From contig JACJOC010000095.1 in the NCBI GenBank assembly GCA_014695345.1, positions 1 to 64,000 on the forward strand: DNA of 64,000 bases, read 5' to 3'. The notes under the pieces are model-generated. The model was not told the DNA's origin and did not search any database. It saw only the letters and a list, made by a program, of their open reading frames with translations. Shown here one piece after another: positions 45,801 through 53,942 of this stretch. This DNA comes from Cyanobacteria bacterium FACHB-471 (GTDB lineage Bacteria > Cyanobacteriota > Cyanobacteriia > Elainellales > Elainellaceae). The number at the start of each line of letters is the position of its first letter. Position 1 is the stretch's first letter. A program made the position numbers and the translations under genes.

Positions 45801-48703
45801 TTGAAGAACTCAATGCAGGCATCGACACCGTTGAATCTAGTGTCAGCTTTACCCTGAGCAACAACGTTGAGAACTTAGTTCTTCTAACAGGTGCAGGCAA
45901 CATCAACGGTACAGGCAACGGTTCTGTCAACACAATCACTGGAAATGAAGGAGACAACAGGCTAGATGGTGGTGTGGGTGCCGATGAACTGATTGGCGGA
46001 GCAGGAAATGATACCTACGTGGTGGATAATGCGGGCGATCGCATCACTGAAACTACAGGCATCGACACTGTTGAAGCCAGCATCACCTATACCCTCGCCA
46101 CTAATCTAGAAAACTTGACACTGACCGGTTCAACTAACATTGATGGGATTGGCAATGCCGAAGCAAACACAATCCTGGGTAACAGCGGCAATAACCGTCT
46201 AGAAGGACGAGTCGGTAATGATATTTTAGACGGCGGTGAAGGCGCTGATACGCTAGTTGGTGGAGTAGGCGACGATACTTACTTCGTTGATAACAGTGGT
46301 GATATCGTTACCGAAAACGCTGGGGAAGGCGTTGATACTATTTTCTCTAGAGCATCTTACACTTTGGGTGCAGGCACCTCGGTAGAGAATCTATTTCTAA
46401 CAGGTACTGAGAATATTGATGGTAGAGGCAATGAATTTACCAATACCATCACAGGTAATGCAGGCAACAACATCTTGGATGGTAGAGCTGGTGCCGACCT
46501 GTTAAGTGGTGGAGCAGGTAACGATACCTATTTTGTAGACAACACAGGCGACGTTGTTTCTGAAACGATTGGTGGTGCTCAAGGTGGAATAGATACGATT
46601 GTTTCAAGCATTTCCTTTGACTTGAGCAATGCCAGCGGTGCCAACATTGAAAATCTCACTTTGGCAATCGGTGCCGGAAACATCAACGGTACAGGCAACG
46701 CCGAAAACAACACGATCACAGGTAACGAAGGCAACAATATCCTGAATGGAGGAGCAAGCGTAGATCATTTGAGAGGTGGAGCAGGTGATGACACCTACAT
46801 CATCGACGACCTGAGCGACACCGTTTTTGAGGAAGCTAACCAGGGAATCGATACCGTTCGTTCCAGTGTCTCCATCAGCTTGAGTGATAACGTTGAAAAC
46901 CTCATCCTGACTGCTGGAGCTGGCAATATTGCTGGCAATGGCAACGCCTTGAATAACACCATTGTCGGCCATGAGGGCAATAACGTCTTGGGCGGCGGCG
47001 CAGGTGATGACTTCATTGACGGCGGAACTGGAGCAGACACAATGAGTGGTGGAGAAGGCAATGACACCTACATCGTGGACAATTTAGGAGATACCGTCAC
47101 TGAAGCCGGGGATGGGCTGGATCTAGTTCGCTCTAGCGTTAACTTCGCTTTGGGGGGCAATATCGAAAACCTGACCTTGACTGCTGGAGCTGGCGACATT
47201 AACGGTACTGGTAATGAGCTTGCCAACACGATAACAGGGAATACAGGCAACAACAGGTTAGATGGTGGTGCTGGTGCAGATCGACTGACTGGTGGAGCAG
47301 GAAATGACCTCTACATTGTGGACAACGGTGGTGATGTCATCGTTGAACTAGAGGCTCAGGGAACTGACCAAGTAAACTCTAGCGTTACGTATACGCTGGG
47401 CAACTTCGTCGAAAACTTGACTTTAACTGGGTTAGCTTCTATCAACGGTACAGGTAACGCTTTAGCTAACACCATTATCGGCAATAGCGGTGACAACATT
47501 TTGGATGGTCGAGCAGGCGCTGATGAAATGAGTGGTGGTTTGGGCAACGATACTTACTTCATTGATGATGCAGGCGATCGCGTCGTCGAACTCCCTGGCG
47601 GCGGCATCGACACCGTTGTAGCAGGATTCACCTTTGTGCTGGGTGATGATGTTGAGAACCTGACCCTGACTGGAGAAGACAACATTGACGGTACAGGTAA
47701 TGCCCTCAGAAACACTATCATTGGCAATGCTGGTAACAACAGACTAGATGGTGGTGCCGGTAACGATGTTCTAATGGGTGGTGCAGGCAATGACACTTAC
47801 TATGTTGATAGTCTGCTCGACCAAGTTGATGAAATGGGGGGTTCTGGAGCTGATTTAGTCATCTCTAAAGTTACCTTTACTTTAGGAGCAGGCGTTGAAA
47901 ACCTGACCCTAGCGTCGGGCGCAGGCAACATCAACGGCACAGGCAATGGACTTGCTAACCGCATTATTGGTAATCAAGGTGACAACATTTTGACTGGAGG
48001 CGATGGCGCTGACATATTGGAAGGCGGTGGCGGCAATGATACCTACATCGTTGATGACCTTGACACTACCTTTGAGGCAACCGATGGAGGATTAGATACC
48101 GTTCAATCTACTTTTAATTTCACTTTGAGTGATAACCTGGAAAACCTATCTCTAACTGGTGATGCCCTCATCGGTACGGGCAATAATTCCAGCAACACCA
48201 TTACTGGAAATGGAGGTAACAACACACTCTCTGGTTTGGGTGGAAATGACGATATCTCTGGCAGCGAAGGAAATGACCTCCTATTTGGAGGAGCTGGGAA
48301 TGACATTTTGAACGGCGACAACGGGGATGACATCCTCAACGGGGGCGCAGGAAATGATGTTCTCAAAGGTGGGACTGGAATTGACCGTTTTGTCTATGAC
48401 ACCGGCAGTGTGTTTGCAACTGGCGATGTGGGATCAGACCGAATTGAAGGATTCCAATCCAACACCGACAAAATTGTGTTGGATAAAACTACCTTTAGCC
48501 TGCAAAGCGGACCAGGTTTAGCTTTTAGCCAAGAGAGCGATTTTGCAATTGTTGAAACTGACGCAGGAGCAGGCAGTGCCAACATTGTCTACAGCTTGGG
48601 TACTGGAAACTTGTTCTACACGGGTGTTCAGTTTGCACAGTTAACTACAAACACTGGCTCAATTCCATCCATTACAGCGAATGACTTTGAGATTCGAGCA
48701 TGA
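39806..48703 (+). CDS. Giant RTX-type calcium-binding repeat protein (31 repeats)
   Basis: 2,965 residues. Almost the whole length is built from glycine/aspartate nonapeptides (GGAGNDxLxGG type), which bind calcium in a parallel beta-roll. They are interleaved with a longer module ending in LxNLENLTLTG and INGTGN; the ENL element occurs 31 times from about residue 97 to 2775, one every 89 residues or so. The last 200 residues (GGTGIDRFVYD ... DRIEGFQSNTDKIVLD) match the C-terminal target domain of type I-secreted proteins. I see no cysteine and no N-terminal signal peptide, as expected for type I secretion. No ABC exporter or outer-membrane partner is in the window. It is probably a surface or exported adhesin/matrix protein. 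The ATG at 39806 follows GAGGGTG. Confidence 0.93.
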   Translation: MATINGNSRSNSLRGTNSADSVFGLAGNDVLFGLDGNDLLDGGDGSDTLDGGTGTNTLRGGAGNDIYVVDSASDRITEGSNQGIDTVQASASWTLGSNLENLTLTGRAIRGTGNTLNNRITGNTSNNILDGGAGNDIVIGGAGNDSLIGNSGNDILQGDAGNDTLNGGIGIDAMRGGVGNDLYFIDNVRDTAIEGANAGTDTVNATVSFTLGSNVENLTLTGNAAINGTGNSLDNTIIGNGGSNILTGGLGNDSLRGAAGNDILQGGDSNDFLDGGIGDDSMAGGAGNDTYLVDSLNDTINETPGGGVDRVISSIDFVLGDEVENLILTGTTNLNGIGNALNNTIIGNSGANTLEGRAGNDYLNGGEGTDTLAGDDGDDTYVIDNEGDIVTENTDGGDDTVISALRAYTLADNVENLVLGGTDGIEGTGNDLNNRIIGNSGDNSLSGGGGDDTLTGGTGDDTLDGGDGTDTLIGGAGNDLYIVNDTSDTIVEAAGGGIDTVVSIDTFTLSNNLENLVLNGEADINGTGDAAANSIVGNSGNNILTGGAGNDTLEGGVGNDTLEGGVGNDIMRGGAGDDIYTIDGIGDTVVENAEEGTDLVNSSVSFTLGANLENLTLTGNANINGTGNALGNSITGNNGNNTLNGGAGNDVLDGGVGSDTMLGGIGNDVYFFDAVGDRAIENINEGTDTVFATSAANGTTFTLSGNLENLTLGGTVNLNGTGNDLANTITGNDGNNTISGLAGNDVLSGGAGDDTLLGGLGNDLLDGGVGNDTMTGGAGNDTYIVDASTDVVTELAGEGTDTILAGSTFTLVANIENLTLEGTGNFNGTGNDLNNTIIGNSGNNILDGGLGADALRGGLGNDTYVVDNAGDVVSENVNEGTDTVNASVNFTLSAGLENLTLASTGNINGTGNESVNTIIGNSGNNTLGGGGQDDVLVGGAGNDILDGGVGNDSMVGGIGDDTYFIDAAGDVVTEATSEGIDTVNSSIGFALAANFENLTLTGSANVNGTGNDVANTITGNNGNNTLNGLGGNDTFFGNGGNDTLDGGAGNDVMSGGAGDDTYIVDSINDLISENSNEGLDTVRSNVNYTLGNNLENLTLTGSGNLNGTGNAGANTITGTDGDNILDGGAGTDLLIGGLGNDTYIVDNVGDRIQEVSGVGIDAVESSVSFNLATNGEFVENLFLTGSDNIDGIGNALNNTIMGNSGNNRLDGGAGADSLNGGTGNDTYIVDNAGDRVTELLDAGIDFVESSVSFALGSNLENLTLTGTDNINGTGNALNNTIIGNSGNNRIDGSTGADEMTGGLGNDTYVVDNLGDTIIEASNAGIETVESSVTFVLGTELENLTLTGALDINGTGNAGNNTIRGNSGNNRIDGGAGADIMSGGAGNDIFIVDNVGDTVTELLNEGIDLVQSSITFTLGDSVENLTLTGTENINGTGNSGVNTIIGNSGNNRLDGGAGADKLVGGDGNDTYVVDNVGDRIIEIGTGLDTVESSVTLTLGDNLENLTLTGTSNIDGTGNELGNTIKGNAGNNILRGEAGNDVLEGGIGSDVLDGGTGADLLSGGDGNDLYITDNEGDVINEVGTGIDTVRSSITSTLASNLENLELIGVGNIDGIGNMGDNTIIGNGANNIVSGLAGNDTLEGGAGNDILNGGTGIDVMRGGLGDDIYGIDNLSDTVFEDADAGIDRVESSVNFTLGANFENLTLTGTATNGTGNALRNTIIGNGSNNRLDGGAGADVMSGGAGSDTYVVDDISDTVIEAENAGIDAVESSVNFTLSENVENLTLTGTGNINGTGNGLANTIVGNSGNNRIDGGAGVDNLSGGLGADIYVVDNAGDIIIELSNAGNDTAESNITYTLGANLENLTLVAGAGDINGIGNAENNTIRGNESSNRLDGSAGIDELIGGDGDDTYVVDNLGDRVIETGTGIDTVEASVTYILGNNLENLTLTGTANIDGTGNALNNTISGNSGNNRINGGVGADVMRGGNGNDTYVVDTVADTVVEELNAGIDTVESSVSFTLSNNVENLVLLTGAGNINGTGNGSVNTITGNEGDNRLDGGVGADELIGGAGNDTYVVDNAGDRITETTGIDTVEASITYTLATNLENLTLTGSTNIDGIGNAEANTILGNSGNNRLEGRVGNDILDGGEGADTLVGGVGDDTYFVDNSGDIVTENAGEGVDTIFSRASYTLGAGTSVENLFLTGTENIDGRGNEFTNTITGNAGNNILDGRAGADLLSGGAGNDTYFVDNTGDVVSETIGGAQGGIDTIVSSISFDLSNASGANIENLTLAIGAGNINGTGNAENNTITGNEGNNILNGGASVDHLRGGAGDDTYIIDDLSDTVFEEANQGIDTVRSSVSISLSDNVENLILTAGAGNIAGNGNALNNTIVGHEGNNVLGGGAGDDFIDGGTGADTMSGGEGNDTYIVDNLGDTVTEAGDGLDLVRSSVNFALGGNIENLTLTAGAGDINGTGNELANTITGNTGNNRLDGGAGADRLTGGAGNDLYIVDNGGDVIVELEAQGTDQVNSSVTYTLGNFVENLTLTGLASINGTGNALANTIIGNSGDNILDGRAGADEMSGGLGNDTYFIDDAGDRVVELPGGGIDTVVAGFTFVLGDDVENLTLTGEDNIDGTGNALRNTIIGNAGNNRLDGGAGNDVLMGGAGNDTYYVDSLLDQVDEMGGSGADLVISKVTFTLGAGVENLTLASGAGNINGTGNGLANRIIGNQGDNILTGGDGADILEGGGGNDTYIVDDLDTTFEATDGGLDTVQSTFNFTLSDNLENLSLTGDALIGTGNNSSNTITGNGGNNTLSGLGGNDDISGSEGNDLLFGGAGNDILNGDNGDDILNGGAGNDVLKGGTGIDRFVYDTGSVFATGDVGSDRIEGFQSNTDKIVLDKTTFSLQSGPGLAFSQESDFAIVETDAGAGSANIVYSLGTGNLFYTGVQFAQLTTNTGSIPSITANDFEIRA
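40090..48150 (+). repeat. 31 tandem 89-residue (about 268-bp) repeats in the RTX gene
   Basis: The repeat unit reads, in abbreviated form: NNxLDGGAGxDxMxGG, GNDTYVVDNxGDxV, then ExxNxGIDTVxSSV, FTLGxNLENLTLTG and INGTGNxLxNTIIGN. Copies differ from one another by substitutions spread over the unit, with no two long stretches identical by eye. Recent slippage is therefore not the main source. Extra GGxGND nonapeptides enlarge some copies near 41,400-41,530, 42,000-42,140 and 44,400-44,490. Confidence 0.9.
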
Positions 48704-48735
48704 TGGAATAGATTCACCTTAGGTTGAATAAGTGA

Positions 48736-48763
48736 AGAGGGAAGGGCGATCGCCCTTCCCTCT
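48736..48763. terminator. Bidirectional terminator built on a HIP1 core
   Basis: A 28-bp perfect palindrome, AGAGGGAAGGGCGA and its complement, centred on GCGATCGC, lies between the convergent RTX and lipoprotein genes. It is followed by TCTGCTTTTCTTTT on the plus strand. Arms of 14 bp plus the T-rich run fit a strong intrinsic terminator for the RTX transcript. Confidence 0.75.
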
Positions 48764-48795
48764 CTGCTTTTCTTTTGACGAATTTTGTAAAAATT

Positions 48796-49479
48796 CTAAT
48801 TACTGATTTCTAAGTTTTCTAGGATCATGTTTGCTCTTGGATCAAAGCCATCACCATATTCAACTGGAGCATGAGTTACTACATAGAAAGCTTCACCGTT
48901 CTGTTCGCCAATGTAAACAACGCCTGTGTAGATTTCGGCTTCAGTATCTTGCTCATAAATGATTTCCTCTACTGCCCAGGGATAGGCAGAAGAACTGTTT
49001 TGACTAACTTCATCCCAATTGTTGGCTGCTAACAAGCCTTTACCGCCCAAAACTAGTTCCTTCACGTCCTCAGAGCTAGAAGCCCCTTCTGGAAAAACGA
49101 TCTGGACGTAGGCTTTTTGGTCTGGCGTACCCGTTGGGCTGAAGTAGAAGCGATCGCCCTCTTCTTTGCTTTCTCCTGCTACCTCTGGCATGAAGTCCTC
49201 AGCGGGAAAGTAAGTGATAAAAGGTGAAGACTCTGAAACAAAGCGTTCTAGCTCGATTTCAGTTGTTTCCCCCTCTACACTAAGTTGAGCCGTTTTAGTC
49301 TCAGGGGCAGATGGCTCGCTGTAGCTTTGAGCTTCAGGGGATGATTCATCTGAAGAAGTTTCACTTTCAAGTTGGGTATCCTGGCTTGCAGAGGGCGTTT
49401 GGGTTGATGGAGGAGCGCAGGCAACTACAGCAGCCCAAAGAACTCCAGTTAATATATGTCCTAAATTTCGTAGTTTCAT
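48796..49479 (-). CDS. Predicted lipoprotein of unknown function
   Basis: 227 residues. The signal segment HILTGVLWAAVVAC ends in a lipobox Cys21 and is followed by a Ser/Thr/Glu-rich linker (about 25-60), then a compact domain of about 160 residues (FITYFPAEDFMPEV, YVQIVFPEGASSSEDVKELV, YTGVVYIGEQNGEAFYVVTHAP). I do not recognise a named family; the mixed pattern suggests a small alpha/beta lipid- or ligand-binding domain. It is convergent with the RTX gene and downstream of leuS on the same strand, separated from it by a hairpin. Confidence 0.7.
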   Translation of the reverse strand: MKLRNLGHILTGVLWAAVVACAPPSTQTPSASQDTQLESETSSDESSPEAQSYSEPSAPETKTAQLSVEGETTEIELERFVSESSPFITYFPAEDFMPEVAGESKEEGDRFYFSPTGTPDQKAYVQIVFPEGASSSEDVKELVLGGKGLLAANNWDEVSQNSSSAYPWAVEEIIYEQDTEAEIYTGVVYIGEQNGEAFYVVTHAPVEYGDGFDPRANMILENLEISN

Positions 49480-49528
49480 GGGTTTGTCCCGTCTGAGTGG
49501 CTGCTGATCCTATCTCTACAATGACATA

Positions 49529-49553
49529 AGGCAGGATGAGCTACATCCTGCCT
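49529..49553 (-). terminator. Hairpin downstream of leuS
   Basis: AGGCAGGATG (49529-49538) and CATCCTGCCT (49544-49553) are perfect inverted copies with a 5-nt loop, 47 bp past the leuS stop and 50 bp before the lipoprotein start. There is no long T-run on either side, so it may terminate weakly or stabilise the 3' end. Confidence 0.5.
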
Positions 49554-49599
49554 CAGTCAGAAACTATTTGTCAGCTAATTAGAGCGAATCCGATCGGGT

Positions 49600-52179
49600 T
49601 TAGACCACTACAAAGTTCACCAGTTTCCCAGGCACTACAATCACTTTTTTAACTTCCTTATCTGTGATGTAGCGCTGGGCGATCTCTGACTCACGGGCGT
49701 ACTGTTCCAGGGCAGGCTTGTCTGCTTGGGCAGGCACCTGAATCGTACCTCGCGTTTTGCCGTTAATTTGAATCACTAACGGAATTTCGTCCACAACCAG
49801 TGCTGCTGGATCAGGCGTAAGCCAGCTTTGCTGATGCACTGAGCCAGAATGTCCCAACACTTTCCATGCTTCATCTGCGACGTGAGGCGCAAAAGGAGCC
49901 AGGAGCAGAACTAAAGCGTTGATTCCTTCTGCGTAAATGGGTGAGTCTTTGCAAGTGGAATCTGCTAAAGCATTGCTCAGCTTCATCAATTCTGAAACCG
50001 CAGTGTTGAATTGATATTCGCCTTCCAGATCTTCACTGACCTCTTTGATGGCGTAATGGATGGCAAATCGCAGTTCCTTTTCAGGCTTGGTTAACTCGGC
50101 TGCTGGAGTTGGAGACGCGGCAGGCGATCGCCCCTTTTCAGCAAACTCTGCCACCAAGCGCCAAACTCGGTTTAAGAAGCGAAACTGACCTTCGACATCC
50201 GCATCATCCCATTCCAGATCCTTTTCGGGTGGAGCCTTAAACAGGATGAACATCCGGGCCGTATCAGCCCCATATTTTGCCAAAACCTGCTCTGGATCGA
50301 TGCCGTTGTACTTTGACTTTGACATCTTCTCGTAGGAAACTTCCAGCGGCTCACCTGTTTCAGGATCTTTAGGGTCGGTAGGGTTAATCTGACTGGGAGG
50401 AATGTATTTTCCTGTAGTCCGATTTTTGTAAGCAGCCGCCTGGACCATACCCTGAGTCAACAAACGTTGGAAGGGTTCGTCGAAGTTGAGCAGATTGCGA
50501 TCGCGCAACACTTTTGTAAAGAACCGCGAATATAGCAAATGTAAAATCGCGTGTTCAATGCCGCCCACGTACTGGTCAACCGGCATCCAGCCATTCACCT
50601 TTGCCGGATCAAACGCCTGCTGTCCATTCTTGGCATCTGGGTAGCGCAAGAAATACCACGAGGAATCGATGAACGTGTCCATCGTATCTGTTTCGCGCTT
50701 TGCCGGGGTGCCGCAACTGGGGCAGGGCACGTTAATCCAGGATTCTAACTGTGCTAGGGGGGAAGGTCCACGTCCCGAAAACTCTACGTCTTCTGGCAAC
50801 TGCACAGGCAAATCTGCTGCTGGAACCGGAACAGCTCCACAGTTGGGACAATGAATGATCGGAATGGGTGCGCCCCAATAGCGCTGACGAGAAATCAGCC
50901 AGTCGCGCAGGCGATAGGTTGCGGTGCCTTTGCCTTTGCCGTTTTTCTCCAGCCATTGAACAGCCGCTTCAACACTTTGCCCTGGGGCTTTCCCAGCCGC
51001 AACCCCATTCAAGTCTTCAGAGTGAACGATTACCCCTTCACCGACAAAGGCTGCGGTCATGCTATCCGCATCAAGAGTCTGGTCGTTTGGCTGAACAACG
51101 ACTTTAATTGGCAAATTAAACTTTCTGGCAAACTCAAAGTCACGCTGGTCATGGGCGGGAACTGCCATAATTGCGCCCGTACCGTAGCCCATCAGCACGT
51201 AGTCTGCAATCCAGATGGGCAACTTCTCGCCATTGACTGGATTGACTGCATAACTGCCTGTCCAAACGCCTGTTTTCTCGCGATCCTCAGCCGTGCGGTC
51301 AATTTCGCTTTGAGCGGCAGCGGCAGCTTGATAGGCTTGAATAGTTTCCGCTTGCTCTGAAGTGGTCAACTTTTCTACTAAAGGATGCTCTGGTGAGAGC
51401 ACCATGAAGGTTGCACCCCAGAGCGTGTCAGGGCGAGTGGTGAAGATGGGCAAAGCCTCTCCAGTTTCCGTTTTGAAAACGACTTCAGCACCAGTAGATT
51501 TGCCGATCCAGTTTTCCTGCATCAGCTTGACCCGCTCGGGCCAACCAGAAAGCTGATCCAAATCCTTGAGCAACTGCTCAGCGTAAGCGGTGATTTTGAG
51601 GAACCACTGACGCAAAAGGCGACGCTCGACCATAGCGCCCGATCGCCAAGAACGCCCTTCACTATCCACCTGTTCGTTTGCCAAAACGGTTTGGTCAATC
51701 GGGTCCCAGTTAACCGTTGCTTCTTTTTGGTAGGCTAGCCCTGCCTGGAAGAACTCTAAGAAAATCCACTGCGTCCAGTGATAGTAGTCGGGCGAGCAGG
51801 TTGCTAGCTCACGTTCCCAGTCAAAGGAGATGCCCAACCGCTGAAGCTGCGCTCGCATCTGAGCAATATTCTGATACGTCCACTTTGCTGGATGAATGCC
51901 CCGATCAATGGCAGCATTCTCTGCGGGTAGCCCAAACGCATCCCAGCCCATTGGGTTGAGAACGCGATGCCCCTGCATTCGCTTGAGCCGAGCAATCACG
52001 TCGGTAATCGTGTAGACGCGGACGTGTCCCATGTGCAGGTTGCCCGACGGGTAAGGGAACATCGACAGCGCGTAAAACTTGGGCTTGTCGCTGTCGTCTA
52101 GTGCCTGATACAGCGCTTGCTCTGCCCAAACTTGCTGCCATTTTTCCTCAATCGCCGCTGGGTTATAACGGGATTCCAC
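49600..52179 (-). CDS. leuS: Leucyl-tRNA synthetase
   Basis: 859 residues, the bacterial LeuRS length, from a GTG at 52179. Class I motifs: HMGH (the HIGH box) in [12 protein letters not shown] near residue 46, and KMSKS in [11 protein letters not shown] near 620. The CP1 editing domain (about 220-400) has [15 protein letters not shown], and a Zn-type CPNC...CPSC insertion follows. It charges tRNA-Leu. It stands alone on the minus strand, divergent from the gamma-glutamylcyclotransferase-like gene across about 196 bp. Confidence 0.97.
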   Translation of the reverse strand: MESRYNPAAIEEKWQQVWAEQALYQALDDSDKPKFYALSMFPYPSGNLHMGHVRVYTITDVIARLKRMQGHRVLNPMGWDAFGLPAENAAIDRGIHPAKWTYQNIAQMRAQLQRLGISFDWERELATCSPDYYHWTQWIFLEFFQAGLAYQKEATVNWDPIDQTVLANEQVDSEGRSWRSGAMVERRLLRQWFLKITAYAEQLLKDLDQLSGWPERVKLMQENWIGKSTGAEVVFKTETGEALPIFTTRPDTLWGATFMVLSPEHPLVEKLTTSEQAETIQAYQAAAAAQSEIDRTAEDREKTGVWTGSYAVNPVNGEKLPIWIADYVLMGYGTGAIMAVPAHDQRDFEFARKFNLPIKVVVQPNDQTLDADSMTAAFVGEGVIVHSEDLNGVAAGKAPGQSVEAAVQWLEKNGKGKGTATYRLRDWLISRQRYWGAPIPIIHCPNCGAVPVPAADLPVQLPEDVEFSGRGPSPLAQLESWINVPCPSCGTPAKRETDTMDTFIDSSWYFLRYPDAKNGQQAFDPAKVNGWMPVDQYVGGIEHAILHLLYSRFFTKVLRDRNLLNFDEPFQRLLTQGMVQAAAYKNRTTGKYIPPSQINPTDPKDPETGEPLEVSYEKMSKSKYNGIDPEQVLAKYGADTARMFILFKAPPEKDLEWDDADVEGQFRFLNRVWRLVAEFAEKGRSPAASPTPAAELTKPEKELRFAIHYAIKEVSEDLEGEYQFNTAVSELMKLSNALADSTCKDSPIYAEGINALVLLLAPFAPHVADEAWKVLGHSGSVHQQSWLTPDPAALVVDEIPLVIQINGKTRGTIQVPAQADKPALEQYARESEIAQRYITDKEVKKVIVVPGKLVNFVVV

Positions 52180-52375
52180 GCACAGGTCTCCTGATTCAAA
52201 CGTTAAGTATTTACACCATTCTAAATGGTGACTTCCCGGAAATAGCCTAGCTACTCAAATTCGTGGGGCTAAGCGGGGCTAGCAGTCATCATAATTGGTA
52301 ATGGGCGATCGGTCATGGATGACGACGACGTTATAGAATCTTGAGCCAGTTAACTTAGATCTCTGTCTACTTCCT

Positions 52376-52804
52376 ATGCTCCAGGCTCAACAGGGCTGTG
52401 ACTCACCTCTAGTTAGAGTATTCGTCTACGGAACGTTGAAACCGGATGAAGCATCCTATCAAAGATATTGTGCGGGGAAAGTAGTGGCGGTGTGTGAAGC
52501 GATCGCCTCCGGTCAGCTGTTTGCGCTACCAATGGGCTATCCGGCAATGACGCTAGGAAAGGGTTGGGTTTACGGATTTTTGCTGACCTTTGCTGACTCA
52601 ACTGTCCTAAAGGATCTGGATGAATGGGAGAACTATGCCCCCGATCGCCCTGCTGAGGAAAACGAATATCAGCGGGAGGAGATTGAAGTCTGGGGGAGCG
52701 ATCGCCAACCAGTAGGTAAAGCCTGGGTCTATCGAATGTCCCTTGAGCAGGCAAAGCACTGGGGTGGTGTTTTGCTCCCTGAAGGGCACTGGAGCAGTTT
52801 CTAG
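52376..52804 (+). CDS. Gamma-glutamylcyclotransferase (AIG2-like) family protein
   Basis: 142 residues. The characteristic N-terminal VFVYGTLKP substrate-binding loop is followed by the acidic stretch DLDEWENY, whose Glu aligns with the catalytic residue of AIG2/GGCT proteins, and by AWVYRM near the C-terminus. Members cyclise gamma-glutamyl amino acids or act on gamma-glutamylamines, but many cyanobacterial copies are uncharacterised. A palindromic repeat begins 2 bp after the stop codon. Confidence 0.85.
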   Translation: MLQAQQGCDSPLVRVFVYGTLKPDEASYQRYCAGKVVAVCEAIASGQLFALPMGYPAMTLGKGWVYGFLLTFADSTVLKDLDEWENYAPDRPAEENEYQREEIEVWGSDRQPVGKAWVYRMSLEQAKHWGGVLLPEGHWSSF

Positions 52805-52805
52805 T

Positions 52806-52832
52806 TAGGGTCATGGCATTGCCATGACCCTA
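52806..52832. repeat. 27-bp palindromic interspersed repeat (GGCATTGCC core)
   Basis: TAGGGTCATGGCA, one base, then its perfect reverse complement (arms 52806-52818 and 52820-52832). It shares the core and one-base-centre design with 20846-20876 but differs in the outer arm (GGTCAT for GGGCAC), with compensating changes in both arms. Confidence 0.85.
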
Positions 52833-52949
52833 CGAAATTCATACATCAGATCAGCAATGCCCTTTTTCCATCCGTTGCGATCGCTTTATTTTTATCGAGT
52901 TATTTTCGTCGAGGAGAAGTTTACCCATCGTATCAAGGCTGTTGCTTTC

Positions 52950-53942
52950 CTAAAGGTTTTCTGGGTTACGGGCTGTTCTCTTTAAACGACGCAGTTTACC
53001 TAAATATTCGCTAAGGAAGGGGAGTCCAGCGATCGCAGGTAACAAGTAGCGTGATGTACACAACAGTCCTAATGCAGCAGCAGTTGGTGTGTCGATAAAG
53101 GGTTGATAAAAAGCAATAATCGCTGCATCACGGGTACCCACTCCAGCAAAGGTAAGTGGCAGCAATCCTGCCAAAATTGCCAACGGAGCCAGTGCTAGAT
53201 TCGCCAAAAACGGTGTCCAGGCTTTGAGAGCGAAGATAAAAAACCAGATTTGCAGTAGATGAAAAAACCAGATCAGAATTGAAGTGCCAACAATCTTGAG
53301 CAGGTGCAGGCGATCGCCCCAAAAATAGGCGTGCATGGTTTCCCAGGCTTTACCTAAAGCTTCAAGGTTGGCTTTTGTTTTTTTGGGAGCAATGAACTGA
53401 CCTAGCTGAAAGAAGAACTGAGCAAATTTGCGCGACCCTAACAGCAGCAGTCCTACAATCAGCCCCGATACGACACTGAGAGTCATTACCCAAAAGATCC
53501 AGCCCTTTTGCGGGTAAAGCACCAATCCCAGAGCGCACCACAGTAACAGGGACAGCAAATCGCAGGCTTTTTCAAATACCACCAGGGAAACGGCGAGAGA
53601 GCCATCCAGGTGACCGCGATCGCGCATGAAGTAAGCTTTAGCAATGTCGCCCATTTTTGAGGGCAGCACCATGTTCAACACACAGGCAACCAGAATTAAG
53701 CGATTTGCTTCCCAAAACGGCAAAGGTGGAGAGGTTGCTTGCTGCTTGTCTCGCTCGTGGGGCATGAGTTGCTGAAGCCGCCAGCCCGTCATCAGCGTCA
53801 GCGGCACGACCATTCCCAGACTGATTCCCAACCAGAGGCGATCGCTCTGCTGAAATACCTGCACCAGTCCACGAGTGTCGATTTGCCAGTAAATCACACC
53901 CAGGATGAGTAGGCTAACCGCCAGAGAAACCAGCCGTTTCAT
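52950..53942 (-). CDS. Lysylphosphatidylglycerol synthase/UPF0104-type membrane protein (flippase-like)
   Basis: Starting at the ATG at 53942, which overlaps the upstream stop as ATGA, gives 330 residues. About eight transmembrane helices are present with the family elements GWRLQQLMP, LPSKMGDIAKAYFMRDRG, FEKACDLLSLLLW and LPLTFAGVGTRDAAIIAFY. These proteins (PF03706 type) resemble the flippase half of MprF and are often found in polysaccharide or glycolipid loci. Translational coupling to the heparinase-like gene suggests a shared task, perhaps moving or handling a lipid-linked product across the membrane. Confidence 0.83.
   Translation of the reverse strand: MKRLVSLAVSLLILGVIYWQIDTRGLVQVFQQSDRLWLGISLGMVVPLTLMTGWRLQQLMPHERDKQQATSPPLPFWEANRLILVACVLNMVLPSKMGDIAKAYFMRDRGHLDGSLAVSLVVFEKACDLLSLLLWCALGLVLYPQKGWIFWVMTLSVVSGLIVGLLLLGSRKFAQFFFQLGQFIAPKKTKANLEALGKAWETMHAYFWGDRLHLLKIVGTSILIWFFHLLQIWFFIFALKAWTPFLANLALAPLAILAGLLPLTFAGVGTRDAAIIAFYQPFIDTPTAAALGLLCTSRYLLPAIAGLPFLSEYLGKLRRLKRTARNPENL

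Noticed and set aside
40066..48585. Many open frames of 60-120 residues on the minus strand opposite the RTX gene
   Set aside because: They are Pro/Leu/Val-rich mirror images of the Gly/Asn/Asp repeat codons and repeat with the same period. They have no start-site signals or family motifs.
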